Below, in pieces: positions 46,396-56,765 of a stretch of DNA of 64,000 bases (the first letter of the stretch is position 1; every line of letters begins with the position of its first letter). The position numbers and the translations under genes are program-made. The DNA is from Trichoplusia ni (Eukaryota > Arthropoda > Insecta > Lepidoptera > Noctuidae): NCBI RefSeq assembly GCF_003590095.1, contig NC_039493.1, forward strand, positions 7,626,001 through 7,690,000, written 5' to 3'. Under the pieces are notes generated by a model. It searched no databases. It was not told the origin of the DNA and saw only the letters and a program-made list of their open reading frames with translations.

Positions 46396-47070
46396 GTAGT
46401 GAGAATTGGTTGTTTATGGTTATTTTGGTACTAAAAAGTGGCAGAAATTTGTCGAGAGTTATTTTGGTTACATAACCGCTAAGCCATTAGATTCGTTGTA
46501 GGTTTAAACTAAAGCAAAAACAAATATTAACAAGAGTGGTCATCAACGAGTTTTGAGGCATTCATGAAGCGGTATTTTTAAAAATATGAAATCAAAAGTA
46601 AAGCGAATTGCCAGCCTTGTCAAATACCATTAAACCTTGACTTACCACCATAACTCAAACAAATAACTGCACATATTACAAGGATTATAACAGTACTGTA
46701 CCATTGACGACAACATCAATAGATGCGCAAGCGCAGCGCGAACGCGGCGCCGCACCTCAAGTAACGGGACCGTTAGGAACCGCTTGCTACGTTCACTTTT
46801 ACTTCGTGCACTTGACGCATGACAGATAGTTCGGTGCGTTGTCGCTAGATGGCGTTGTTTTGAGTTATAGGAGTTGAGCTAAGTTTTTATGTATGTAGGA
46901 GGAATTTAATGTTGTGATATTATTAGGACAATTTTTTTAGGGTTTTTCAGAAAAATTGTCGATGTCCGATACGATTTCACATTTTTCACTGGTATAATTA
47001 TTAACCATTTTTAGAATCACTCTCTACTCTATTATTTGGAGTAGGTAATAAAACTATAAGTACATATTTA
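46396..47070. other. CpG-rich patch upstream of the gypsy insertion
   Basis: Bases 46715-46860 are clearly GC- and CpG-rich (GATGCGCAAGCGCAGCGCGA, ACGCGGCGCCGCACC) and contain GTCGCTAGATGGCGTTG, which resembles a CTCF core (AGATGGCG). This could be an internal promoter or insulator of the gene starting at 45979. It is motif-level evidence only. Confidence 0.3.
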
Positions 47071-47074
47071 CGAG

Positions 47075-47383
47075 TGAAGGATCTCAGCTTTATATCGCAA
47101 ATTAAACGATGATGGTTGTAATTTAAATAGATTTATTTTCTGACAACTGACCGGTGCAATTTCACAAAGTAGAATGCATCATTTTCACGTCAAAACTAAA
47201 TGTCATTCGTTCACAGTGTTGTCATAGACAAATCGATACATTAACCGGCATTCGGTACAATCAAATAATCGTTTAGGTTTATTTATATAAACTGAAGCAT
47301 AGTTCTCAATATTAATTTGTAGGCGCATACTGGCTAATATTTGATAACAATATCTACACCTTACTTAATTACTTAACCTTACA
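47075..47383 (-). repeat. 3' LTR of the gypsy element
   Basis: On the + strand it runs TGAAGGATCTCAGC to CTTAACCTTACA and is the same as 52959-53267 base for base by eye. On the minus strand it begins TGTAAGGTTAAG. Confidence 0.96.
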
Positions 47384-48177
47384 ACTCGGCCATCCTGCTT
47401 AAGTGAGTCCTCTCACTTCTCCGGTGTAAATAAATAAAATCATTAATAAACAATTCATAATAAAAAAGTAAAAAAAAAGGAACAGGTGTATATCTACTAA
47501 CAATAAATAAAATTGATCATTAAATAAACAACAATAAATGAAATATAAAACAAAAATAGATTCACAATGGTAGCAAAATATTATGGGCTAACTCCTTTTA
47601 TAAATTCTTTAATTATTTGAGATATTTGGTATTAACACAGTCTGTGCTTGCTAATAATTACTTTATACTTAAAACTAGTTAATTCTTCAATAATTCATCA
47701 GTAGGATTTTTATTTATCTAATCAGCGTCTATGTCTATCACAATTTCTCATCGCAACTCAAATTTCTCATTACCTGTAATTCTATGTAAATCTGTAATCA
47801 CAAATTCAATTCACATGAACAGCTCTACAATCTCATTCTTGCACAATCTGTCAAGATCTACAGTCATCTGTGCGGCACCGTTATCTTGGTACCATTCAAT
47901 ATCTGCACTGACCGTTCATGACAAATTGTGCTCGAGTCAAAGGATCTTACTCACTATCTTGCAATCAACTGTGCGACATCATTTCTCATGCCATTCATTA
48001 TCTGCACTAATTGCTCATATACGATTTTTAAGGAATGCCACCGACATCCCTAATAATGACACACACTCGACCAATTTTCGTCGACCAATGCATTAAATAC
48101 GATATATAATGTATATCATATTCGACCGTATTAAATAATATTATCAATTTCACATTTTATAGTCTATTCAAGTTGCA
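47384..48177 (-). other. Non-coding 3' segment of the gypsy element
   Basis: There are 794 bases between the polyprotein stop and the 3' LTR with no minus-strand frame of note. The segment 47868-47922 recurs imperfectly at 47968-48020 (TCTGCACT, GCCATTCA and TACCATTCA words). It might hold untranslated or packaging/replication signals, or a decayed third frame. Confidence 0.5.
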
Positions 48178-51100
48178 TCATTCTCTATCTGTGTCTATTT
48201 CTGTATCTTCACTCTGATCATTGTAAGTGCTTTCACTGCTATACCCGTTAAAGTTCATCCATGGATAAATTTTATCTAATGCAACGACATTCTCGTATCT
48301 CTTTTTACCTTTTCTTGTCAAGGGAGTGTCTTCGACAAGAAATCTGTCATTAGGTAATATTTTAATAATTCGATAGGGGCCTTGGAATTTGGGGAGGAGT
48401 TTATGTGATTTTCCTACATGATCTTTGTCTATCACGGTTCTTTCTATCCTAACCAAATCACCTACACTATACTTTGTTGGACGTTTCCGACGTCTATCAA
48501 ACTGATTTTTGGCGTATTCCTGCTGTTTTTCTATCTTTTCCTTTGCATTCGATCTTAATTCTATTAATGCATCACCGTCTACTCGTTCCGTGGCTTCGGC
48601 GATTACATCCGTCAATACATTTTCAGATGCATTCATCAGTTTACAACCGAACAATAGCTCCGACGGACTTTTTCCCGTCGTCTTATTAATAGTAGTATTA
48701 ATGCCTAATTGAATGTCTCCTATGCAATCGTCCCATAAATTGTCGTTTCTACCATGACATTTTGCACTCAAGGCATCGATGATGGTCCGATTAAACCTCT
48801 CGACCTGTCCATTCGCCCTTGGAGTAGCCACTGCATTCAAGATGTGCTTTATATTTAATTTATTAATAAAATTTTTAAATTTTGCACTCGTGAAACAAGA
48901 ACCGCGGTCCGTTATGACGCGCGAAGGAACGCCGAAATAACTAAAATGTTCCTTAAATGCCTTGATTGCCGTTGTTGCTTTAGTATCCCTTACCGCACGT
49001 ATATTAATAAATTTAGTAAATGCATCTATAATAACAAGCAAATACATGTTGCCTCTCTTTGAGCGAATAAACGGGCCCAGATGATCTGCGTGTAGTGTAT
49101 GGAATGGCTTCTCCAACTTCGGTATGGGGTGAAGCATTCCTTCCTTGGGACCACCAGGTGCTTTGTGATGCGCACACTCCAGGCAAGCGGAAACGTATTT
49201 CTTAGTGAATCTACGCATTTTTGGAAACCAAAATGTGCTTCTTAAACGATTTAAAGTTTTTTCGAAACCAAAATGCCCCACATCGTCGTGATTCATGCGC
49301 AGCACCTGCCACCTACAACCCCTCGGAACTACCCATCTCAATCCTTCGTCTAAAACTTTGTACACGTAGTTACCTTTCAACTGATAATTCTTACGCACGT
49401 CAGCTACAAATTTGGTTTTGTCATCTTCTAAAATATCTCTTATACGTTTTATCTCACTATCATCACCTTGTACAGTAGCGATCCAGTCTCGTAAATCTAC
49501 GTGTAAAACATCAAAAACGTTTTCAGTGTCCATATCAGTAGGCTCACTAACAGGTCCACGGCTGAGGGCATCTACGTGAGCCATACGCGAACCGGGTCTG
49601 TACTCAATTTCGCAATCGTATTCTTGAAACTGAATCCACCAGCGAGAAATTCGCGGTATAAGGTCCCTCTTTGTTAAAGTGGTACGAAGAGCATTACAGT
49701 CGGTGACTATTTTAAATTTTAGCCCCAGTAAATAGATTCGAAAACGATTTAGAGATGCGACAACTGCCAAGGTTTCCAATTCGAAGGAATGGAACTTTTG
49801 CTCATCTGCTGTTGTCTTACGACTGTAATACGCCACTGCTCTAAGTAACCCGTCTGTACCCCGCTGCAAGAGAATCCCTGCAACGCCTAGCTTTGAGGCG
49901 TCCGTATGCAGTTCGGTTTCTAAACTAGGGTCATATAAAGTCAATATAGGACGTTCAATTAATTTTGCCTTCAAAATCCTGAACGACTCTGCCTCCTCAG
50001 TGGTCCATTTCCATTGGAATTTAGACTTTAAGAGGTCCGTCAACGGGCGAGCGATAAGGGCAAAGTCTTTTACGAACCTCCGAAAGAAGCTAGCAAGGCC
50101 GACAAACCGTCTGACATCATGAACGTTTCGCGGAGTGGGAAAATGTTTTATAGCTAACGTTTTACGTGTCCCTGGGCGTATCCCCTCGCCACTTACATGA
50201 AAGCCTAGAAATTCTAGCTCAGTGTAAAAGAAGTTACATTTTTTGAACTTTAGGGTAAGTCCAGCGTCTTTTAAAAGTTGAAGTACCTCCTCTAAACGGC
50301 TCATACCCTGATCAAACGATTCTGAAGGAATGAGTACGTCATCCATGTAAATAATCGTGTAGCTGACCTTTGACAGTATTTTATTCATGGTTCGTTGAAA
50401 GACAGAAGGGGCGTTTGCTAATCCAAATGGCATGCGTTTAAATTGATACTGCCCATCTGGAGTCACAAACGCAGTCTTGTCTTGAGACTTAGCCTCTACA
50501 GGAATCTGGTAGTAGCCTGATGCGAGGTCCAGGGTCACGAACAAGGAATTTCCAGATAATCTGTCGAGTTGGTCGTCAATTATGGGTAATGGGTAGTGTT
50601 CCTTTTTGGTTTTATTATTTAAGGCGCGATAATCGACACATAGTCTGCTTTCACCAGTCTTTTTCTTAACTAGTAAGACTGGGCTAGCATAAGGTGAGTT
50701 TGACTCGCATACTATGTCCGCATCAATCATTTCGTTGACCATGGACTGGACTTGTCTACGCTCCGGAAGGGACAGTCTATACGGGCGATAAACTACTGGT
50801 CGCAAATCATGTAAATCAATTTCCATTTGAACTAAACTAGTAAATCCTAAGTCTTTTAAGTTATCCGAAAAGCACATCTCATATCTTTTGAGCAACTCTT
50901 TAAGTCTGTTAACTTCGTCTTCGTTAAGTTGTTTACCATAATTAAAAGTCAAACTAGTGTCAGAATTTTCTAAGTCTATTGAATTTACGCTTAAATAGTC
51001 GCCGACACAGAGAGCTCGCGTAACAAGCGTATCTCTCTTTAGACTAACTATACTATCACTAAAGTTCTGTACCAGTATTCTACCTTCTCCGTTTTCTATT

Positions 51101-52836
51101 TCATATTCACCTGGCATCAAATAATATTCCTTTTGCGGCATACCACGTAGGGAACCATTAACACGGACCGCGCCCGAATATTTGTTTCCAGAGAAGCATG
51201 GTAACGGAAATAATTCTTTAGGGGGTATCGTAATATCGGTTGTCAAACTTAATTGTAATTTTAAGGGATGATCACGAGCAAATATCAATGAATCTGTAGT
51301 TTTTGTTATAACTATACCCGGTTTCTCAGTGAAACTGTGTCCAATTAAAACAGAATATTTGATTACGCTATCATCAACAATGTACGCGTCGACTTCTTCT
51401 ACAATATCTTGAATTTCAATATTGACGTTCGAGACGCCCAATGGTATCACTATATTATTGCCTATTCCCCTCATAGTTGGCAAGTTGCTATCAGTCCACG
51501 TAATTCCTCTCCTAGTGGCCTCACTATGACGAATCAGCGTACATTGGCTACCCAAATCTACGTAACCTTGAACAAGTTCCCCATTAAGTTTCAAATACAT
51601 TAGGTATTTACTATCATTCAAAATATGTGTTTCGATACGCATGACATCTTTATCCTTAGGTATATCGTTCTTATTGGTTGAGTCGGATGGGAGTCTGGGA
51701 CAGTTAATAGACAGATGACCTAATCTGTTACAAACAGTACACTTTAATATCTTTTTAGTACATTGCGAACTGAAGTGCCCGGGTTCATTGCAGTTAAAGC
51801 ATACAATCGACATTTTATTCTGTGATCTTGTGGTCTTAGTTTCGCCATTATTTACCGTCTGCCTAAAACTATTGACGGGTAAAGACGAGGTAGTGTTATT
51901 GCGTTTGTCATAATTAACCTTTGACCTGTCAGGTTCGCGAGGCTGCTGCTTAATTGATTGAAAATATTTAAGGACTTGCTCCGGTTCCTGACACTTTGCT
52001 GCTTTCGCACCTAATCTTAACGATCGATCCTCAATCCCGTATAATATACAATCAACCGCACGTTTACCGTGAACTTCGCATCGATTTAGTAAATTAATTT
52101 TTTCATAGTAATAATGTTCTAAAGAATCATTAAATTTAACACGTTTTGACAACATCTCGGTGAGTAATTCAGCATAGTCTTCACTGCTCGGGAATGATTC
52201 CTCCAGTTTGACCTTCCACTCAGACCATGAGTAAGACATAGATGGGAGAGCCTGATACCAGGTTTTTGCAACCCCTGTCAATTTTGGCAAGGCGTAGTGT
52301 ATTATCTGGTCATCACCCCAACCGTAAAGCTTTGCACACTCATCCACTTTATTGATCCACATAAGTATAGTCTGACTCTTAACCATAGGGTCAAAGTCTG
52401 GAATCACATTACCTAACATGGGAAATTTATTACCCTGAGGTCGACTATTAGTTAAAGCTTCCACCAACGTGGCAAATATCGCTTGTGTGTCACTATTAAG
52501 AACATTGGGGTAACTCACGTGTCCAGACGGTGGCGGTGTTTCTCGTTCGATGCTGGATTTCGAGCGTTTGCTGCGACCTCGCCTGCTGCGTTTCCTATAC
52601 CGGTCTCGGCTGCGACGACGTCGCCTGTGCTCATAGCTGCTGCTCCGACTGCGATACTGGTCCCGACTGCGACTCCGATTTCGGTGACGGCGATTCGTAG
52701 GCCGCTCGTGCGATTTCAAGGAATCTTCATCCGATCGCGGCCTCTGCTCATGAGTACTGCTTGATCTTGAATTTCTGCTTTGGTTGCGTCGACGTTTACG
52801 CTTATTGCGCTTACGATTGCCGCTCATTTCATCCAT
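48178..52836 (-). CDS. Gag-Pol polyprotein, Ty3/gypsy, with N-terminal RS domain
   Basis: A 1552-residue uninterrupted frame. Residues 1-100 are arginine/serine-rich (many RS/SR and RR pairs). Gag core is about 118-300; two CCHC knuckles lie at 346-359 (CFNCNEPGHFSSQC) and 366-379 (CTVCNRLGHLSINC). The aspartic protease carries Asp427 in YVDLGSQCTL, with Leu where Ser/Thr is usual. Reverse transcriptase is about 690-880, with VTLDLASGYYQIP and the YMDD box at 830-833. RNase H is about 970-1095, with Asp979, Glu1021, Asp1046 and Asp1089. Integrase has an HHCC zinc site (about 1183-1221) and DDE residues Asp1251, Asp1310 and Glu1346, D35E spaced. Gag and Pol share one frame with no stop or shift, so Gag:Pol ratio must be set otherwise. 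All catalytic residues are present; the element is probably competent. Confidence 0.96.
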   Translation of the reverse strand: MDEMSGNRKRNKRKRRRNQSRNSRSSSTHEQRPRSDEDSLKSHERPTNRRHRNRSRSRDQYRSRSSSYEHRRRRRSRDRYRKRSRRGRSKRSKSSIERETPPPSGHVSYPNVLNSDTQAIFATLVEALTNSRPQGNKFPMLGNVIPDFDPMVKSQTILMWINKVDECAKLYGWGDDQIIHYALPKLTGVAKTWYQALPSMSYSWSEWKVKLEESFPSSEDYAELLTEMLSKRVKFNDSLEHYYYEKINLLNRCEVHGKRAVDCILYGIEDRSLRLGAKAAKCQEPEQVLKYFQSIKQQPREPDRSKVNYDKRNNTTSSLPVNSFRQTVNNGETKTTRSQNKMSIVCFNCNEPGHFSSQCTKKILKCTVCNRLGHLSINCPRLPSDSTNKNDIPKDKDVMRIETHILNDSKYLMYLKLNGELVQGYVDLGSQCTLIRHSEATRRGITWTDSNLPTMRGIGNNIVIPLGVSNVNIEIQDIVEEVDAYIVDDSVIKYSVLIGHSFTEKPGIVITKTTDSLIFARDHPLKLQLSLTTDITIPPKELFPLPCFSGNKYSGAVRVNGSLRGMPQKEYYLMPGEYEIENGEGRILVQNFSDSIVSLKRDTLVTRALCVGDYLSVNSIDLENSDTSLTFNYGKQLNEDEVNRLKELLKRYEMCFSDNLKDLGFTSLVQMEIDLHDLRPVVYRPYRLSLPERRQVQSMVNEMIDADIVCESNSPYASPVLLVKKKTGESRLCVDYRALNNKTKKEHYPLPIIDDQLDRLSGNSLFVTLDLASGYYQIPVEAKSQDKTAFVTPDGQYQFKRMPFGLANAPSVFQRTMNKILSKVSYTIIYMDDVLIPSESFDQGMSRLEEVLQLLKDAGLTLKFKKCNFFYTELEFLGFHVSGEGIRPGTRKTLAIKHFPTPRNVHDVRRFVGLASFFRRFVKDFALIARPLTDLLKSKFQWKWTTEEAESFRILKAKLIERPILTLYDPSLETELHTDASKLGVAGILLQRGTDGLLRAVAYYSRKTTADEQKFHSFELETLAVVASLNRFRIYLLGLKFKIVTDCNALRTTLTKRDLIPRISRWWIQFQEYDCEIEYRPGSRMAHVDALSRGPVSEPTDMDTENVFDVLHVDLRDWIATVQGDDSEIKRIRDILEDDKTKFVADVRKNYQLKGNYVYKVLDEGLRWVVPRGCRWQVLRMNHDDVGHFGFEKTLNRLRSTFWFPKMRRFTKKYVSACLECAHHKAPGGPKEGMLHPIPKLEKPFHTLHADHLGPFIRSKRGNMYLLVIIDAFTKFINIRAVRDTKATTAIKAFKEHFSYFGVPSRVITDRGSCFTSAKFKNFINKLNIKHILNAVATPRANGQVERFNRTIIDALSAKCHGRNDNLWDDCIGDIQLGINTTINKTTGKSPSELLFGCKLMNASENVLTDVIAEATERVDGDALIELRSNAKEKIEKQQEYAKNQFDRRRKRPTKYSVGDLVRIERTVIDKDHVGKSHKLLPKFQGPYRIIKILPNDRFLVEDTPLTRKGKKRYENVVALDKIYPWMNFNGYSSESTYNDQSEDTEIDTDRE

Positions 52837-52958
52837 TTACTATTCGATTGATATGCTCCAACTTCCGTGCACAACAACAACACGTGGTTATAAGGTTATT
52901 GTTTTTATTGAAATTTCTTTAAAATCGTGGGCGTACTTGGCTTATCCCACTTCTGAGA

Positions 52959-53267
52959 TGAAGGATCTCAGCTTTATATCGCAAATTAAACGATGATGGT
53001 TGTAATTTAAATAGATTTATTTTCTGACAACTGACCGGTGCAATTTCACAAAGTAGAATGCATCATTTTCACGTCAAAACTAAATGTCATTCGTTCACAG
53101 TGTTGTCATAGACAAATCGATACATTAACCGGCATTCGGTACAATCAAATAATCGTTTAGGTTTATTTATATAAACTGAAGCATAGTTCTCAATATTAAT
53201 TTGTAGGCGCATACTGGCTAATATTTGATAACAATATCTACACCTTACTTAATTACTTAACCTTACA
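52959..53267 (-). repeat. 5' LTR of the gypsy element
   Basis: Identical in length (309 bp) and, by eye, sequence to the 47075 copy. Transcription would start here toward lower coordinates; 122 bases separate it from the polyprotein ATG. Confidence 0.96.
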
Positions 53268-53271
53268 CGAG

Positions 53272-54919
53272 TATTTCGATTTTTAATAGATTTTAAAACA
53301 CTATTTACGTAAAAATAATAATCCGGTTTAGCTTCTCAGTTGCCCTTTAATAATTCTTAAAAGTCAGTAGGTACAAAAGGCACTGCTGACGTAGGTATCA
53401 CTTGTCCACTTGTAAGACAAGTATGACATTATAACGTTATAAACCTATCACATATGTTTTTAGGTTAATGCCGACATTAAAAGGTTTTTGATTGGGAAAT
53501 TTTGCCCAATCACTTTAATCGTAGCTTTTTTTGGAAATTGGCGTTTAATGAGAGTCCTGAGGGCATTCTGCACCTTCTTAAAAAAGCCTTGCGGTTGAGG
53601 TAATCTAGACAGTGTTCTAGAGCCCTGGGCGTCCAGACCCAGCACCTTCCAAAGAAAGACTTGCGGTTGATTAAGGTTGACGGCCTTCATTAGGATGTAG
53701 AGCGGCCTTTGTCTTCATCAGTGAAAATTGCAAATATTTAACAATCACGGTTCAAAGATGCAGCCTGGTGACCTAAGGACAGACAGACAAACAGACCGAG
53801 ATGTTTATTCTTTTCTTATGAAACTCAAAAACACATTAGGAGTGTGTTAGCAATGTATGACGACGCGGTGAAGAGCGTGAGAAGATTAGGTGTTACATAG
53901 GAACAGGTGCAGGAATGCGATCAACCCTCTCTAAACGGCTAGAGTCGTATTATAGTAGTAAGTATTAAATCATAAAATCGTAAACTCATTTAAGAGTTTG
54001 TTCCACTTACAACAATCTTTAACAAAAAATAACAAAACGATTAAGGAGTGGACATTTATAGATTACTATGATGGATCGATATACCATTTTAGTAACGTGG
54101 TCAATAACCTTGCTGACCATTGTCTAAATATAAAGGCTCATTTAGATCAGGTGCGAAATATCATACAGGTTGATGTTCATTGTCGGCAATGTATCACTAA
54201 TGATCCTAGAGGGTCTACCGGCCAGCTTGAAGTAAAGCATGATAGCGCAATACATTGTGTAGAGATGTCTCTCTTTTCCACACCCGCAACACGGTATTTG
54301 TTTGTTTAGTCTGTCAGACAGATTTCCAAAATAAAATTGATACTTACTTTTCTTTTATCTCGTTAACCAAAAAAGGAAGGGTAAACAATGAAATAACATA
54401 GAGTACTGGTATGTGACGTCACTTACCAGTACGCTTTTTACTAGCTATTGATGTTACAAGCCCCGACTACCATTGATTCTATCACGTAAAGTGCTTTTAA
54501 TCTTCTTAACTTTATAATGATGCGATAAAATGAAAAATACGTGTTCATTTTTATTTTTTGAAAAACTGAAAGACGGAATAGACAGATTTAGTCAAATAGC
54601 CTATAACATTACAAAATATGGCGTCCGGCCCCTAGAGGTCCGCGACTCCGCAATGTTACAACTCGCACAAGTAACTCGCCTCATCTAAACGAGGCTTTAT
54701 TCTCATTTTATCACTGACAGATGTTACACAGACTAATTATAAAACATACAGCCGATATAACTCAATTATGTTTTTGTTCAAAGTAATTAGTTCTGTTCCA
54801 GATATGATTGGAGATTAGTAAAAAGTGATGACTTGGATCCTTCCTTGTTTTAGAGATTCTGTTTTTGATATGGTTTATCCTTGGTATGGCAAAATACAAT
54901 GGATATTAATATGAAGCTA
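53272..54919. other. Intergenic with unrecognised frames
   Basis: At 53460-53690 the minus strand has 76 open codons with two similar words, NLNQPQVFLWK and RLPQPQGFFKK, perhaps an old mobile-element piece. At 53745-53830 a reverse GGTTCCGTAC repeat fragment (GATGCAGCCTGGTGACC, GACAGACAGACAAACAGACC) occurs. The 103-codon frame at 53998 is unrecognised. Confidence 0.35.
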
Positions 54920-55173
54920 TCTATACTAATATATAAAGCTGAAGAGTTTGTTTGTTTGAACGCGCTAATCTCAGGAACTACTGGTTCAAATTGATTTTTT
55001 TTTGTGTTGAATAGACCATTGATCTAGGAAGGTTTTAGGCTATATACCATCACGCTGCGACTAATAGGAGCGAAGATACAATGGAAAATGTGGAAAAAAC
55101 AGGGCAGGTATAAATCATAACTTATACATACATATTTTCTAACCTCGCAGACGTAGTCGCGGGCAACAGCTAG
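54920..55173 (+). mobile_element. Lep1-type Helitron-like element
   Basis: TCTATACTAATATATAAAGC to GCGGGCAACAGCTAG, flanked by A and A. The core GGAACTACTGGTTCAAATTG matches the 28106 copy, suggesting these two are one subfamily. Confidence 0.8.
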
Positions 55174-55640
55174 ATGAGTAATAATTTTAAATCTATGATA
55201 TTTTTTTAATTATCTTATGACATTGATTCACCAATGATTTAAGAGTAGTTTTTTTACGAAATAAACTAAATGCGTATCACAAGTTGCAGACATAGCCATA
55301 GTATATTATCACGAATACATTATCATGTAATTGTTTACAATATATTTTTATCGTTCATAATAAAACCCTTGTAATTCAGTTAATTTGCTCATTTATTAGC
55401 TAACTTTCAATTGCATGATGTCAGCAATAATTAGCTGTAGTGTTAGTCTGTGAGGTAAACCGATGCGAGTTGTCATAAGCATTTAACATATTTCATGGTG
55501 GAAGACAGTTCAAGACAAGCACTAATTAACAGCCTATAATTAATCAATCGTCAACCTGTCTGATCGTTAATGTGTTTTATAAGTATCGGTTACAATCATT
55601 GGCTTGTTGTATTGATGTCATTGGGATTATTGTTTAGTTG
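55174..55640. other. Intergenic, nothing recognised
   Basis: AT-rich sequence with no recognised feature. Confidence 0.5.
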
Positions 55641-55760
55641 TATCGACTGCTGGTCTAGTGGTAGGTGACCCTGACTGCTATACCGGGTTCGTAAGTTCGT
55701 TTTCGACCCATGAAAAAAGATTACCTATTAATTATTTGTCGTGTGTTGTGTGGGATACAG
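55641..55760 (+). mobile_element. tRNA-derived SINE, degraded
   Basis: CGACTGCTGGTCTAGTGGTA (A-box region), GACCCTGACTGCTATACCGG and GTTCGTAAGTTCG (damaged B box) follow the order of the 29090 copy. Confidence 0.55.
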
Positions 55761-56059
55761 TAGAAATTACTTGTCAATCACATACCTACATTGAACATAT
55801 TAAGCACTGAACGGGCTGAATACATAAAAATACGAAAACATAAACCTAAACCTCATGTAATAATGTCCCGTTTCAATGACGTCACCAACAAAAATCTCTC
55901 ACAGTTAGAACAACAATAAATAGTGAGTCACATCTTTTGCTAAAAAAAATGTTATTCCCCATATTAACATTCATTGAACGTTTGTATCGAGTCATAAAAT
56001 TTGGTGATTGCATTGAATCAGGCTCTCATCTGTTTCTATTTTTTTTTATTAGACCTCGT

Positions 56060-56260
56060 AGTATGATAGCGAGACTGTTAACTAGCTCTGTGGTGTCCAT
56101 TAGGGCTGATGCCTGCCGGGGCAGCGAGATTGTCCGAAAGGGTTACCGTGGTCCCGTAGCACGATGGCAAAGGAAAGAGCTTGGGTGGGTTTTAGTCAGT
56201 AATAGTCTGAGACTCCCTTCCGAGCTGTCAACCCAAAGGGGTTGACACCTCGGAATGATT
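56060..56260 (+). repeat. Dispersed repeat, second copy of the 21665 family
   Basis: CCATTAGGGCTGATGCCTGC, GAGATTGTCCGAAAGGGTTA, GGGTGGGTTTTAGTCAGTAA and CTGAGACTCCCTTCC. It is followed by short direct repeats of CACCTCGGAAT (56245-56295). The open frame at 55937-56245 runs through this repeat and is not a gene. Confidence 0.6.
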
Positions 56261-56687
56261 AAATAATCGCCTCGGAATCACCTCGGAATCACCTCGCTTC
56301 CGGAATGCTTAAATAATTCGCCACCCGAAATAAATATTGTGTAAGCAGAGCAGTGCATTGCACAGTATATAGTGCTATCTCGCTTATTCAACAGCTATTA
56401 ATTGTTTCGATAGCAGATTTAAATATCAAGATATCTTGACTGTGGAACTTTATTTGTTCTTTGAATTAAACAAATGAGGCTTCACTCGCATGAAGTCGGC
56501 GAATCTTAAAATGTGACGCTTTAAATGCTAACTTTGTTCTTAAACGGCATCTCATTAAAATCTCAGTAAGTACAGTTGGGAATAAAAAAAGACTTTTGAG
56601 TTGGTACATAACTGTGGAAAAAACTTTATAAGTGAGCGAGGTTTCATAATAATAAATTCATCTTTCAGTAAAATTTATCTCCGCATC

Positions 56688-56765
56688 GCCCTATGGTTGA
56701 CTGGTAGAGAAAGCCTCAGGCATTAAATCCGTTGTACAAATATTGTAAATAAATAAATAAAATAA
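56688..56765 (+). repeat. LINE 3' tail, second copy
   Basis: CCTATGGTTGACTGGTAGAG, AGCCTCAGGCATTAAATCCG and a (AAATA)n end match the copy at 37826-37910. Confidence 0.6.

Larger units (their letters stand above)
47075..53267 (-). mobile_element. Complete Ty3/gypsy LTR retrotransposon (6193 bp)
   Basis: Two 309-bp LTRs (47075-47383 and 52959-53267) flank the internal region. The 4-bp target duplication CGAG is at 47071-47074 and 53268-53271. LTRs start TG and end CA. They look identical throughout, so the insertion is very recent. One long frame encodes Gag and Pol (48178-52836). A purine-rich stretch on the minus strand (complement of 47409-47422) may be the polypurine tract, though it is about 25 bases from the LTR. 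The primer-binding tRNA could not be assigned. No envelope frame exists. The element lies in the likely intron of the gene starting at 45979, in antisense. Confidence 0.97.

Noticed and set aside
47731..48096. 121-codon plus-strand frame inside the gypsy element
   Set aside because: It is opposite to the element's direction, lies in its non-coding tail and has no motif; it is not an envelope gene.
48474..52996. Several plus-strand frames at 48474, 49221, 51409, 52483 and 52784
   Set aside because: All are antisense shadows of the Gag-Pol frame or its RS-coding segment.
55937..56245. 102-codon frame
   Set aside because: It spans a poly-T stretch and the 56060 repeat; the apparent protein is translated repeat.
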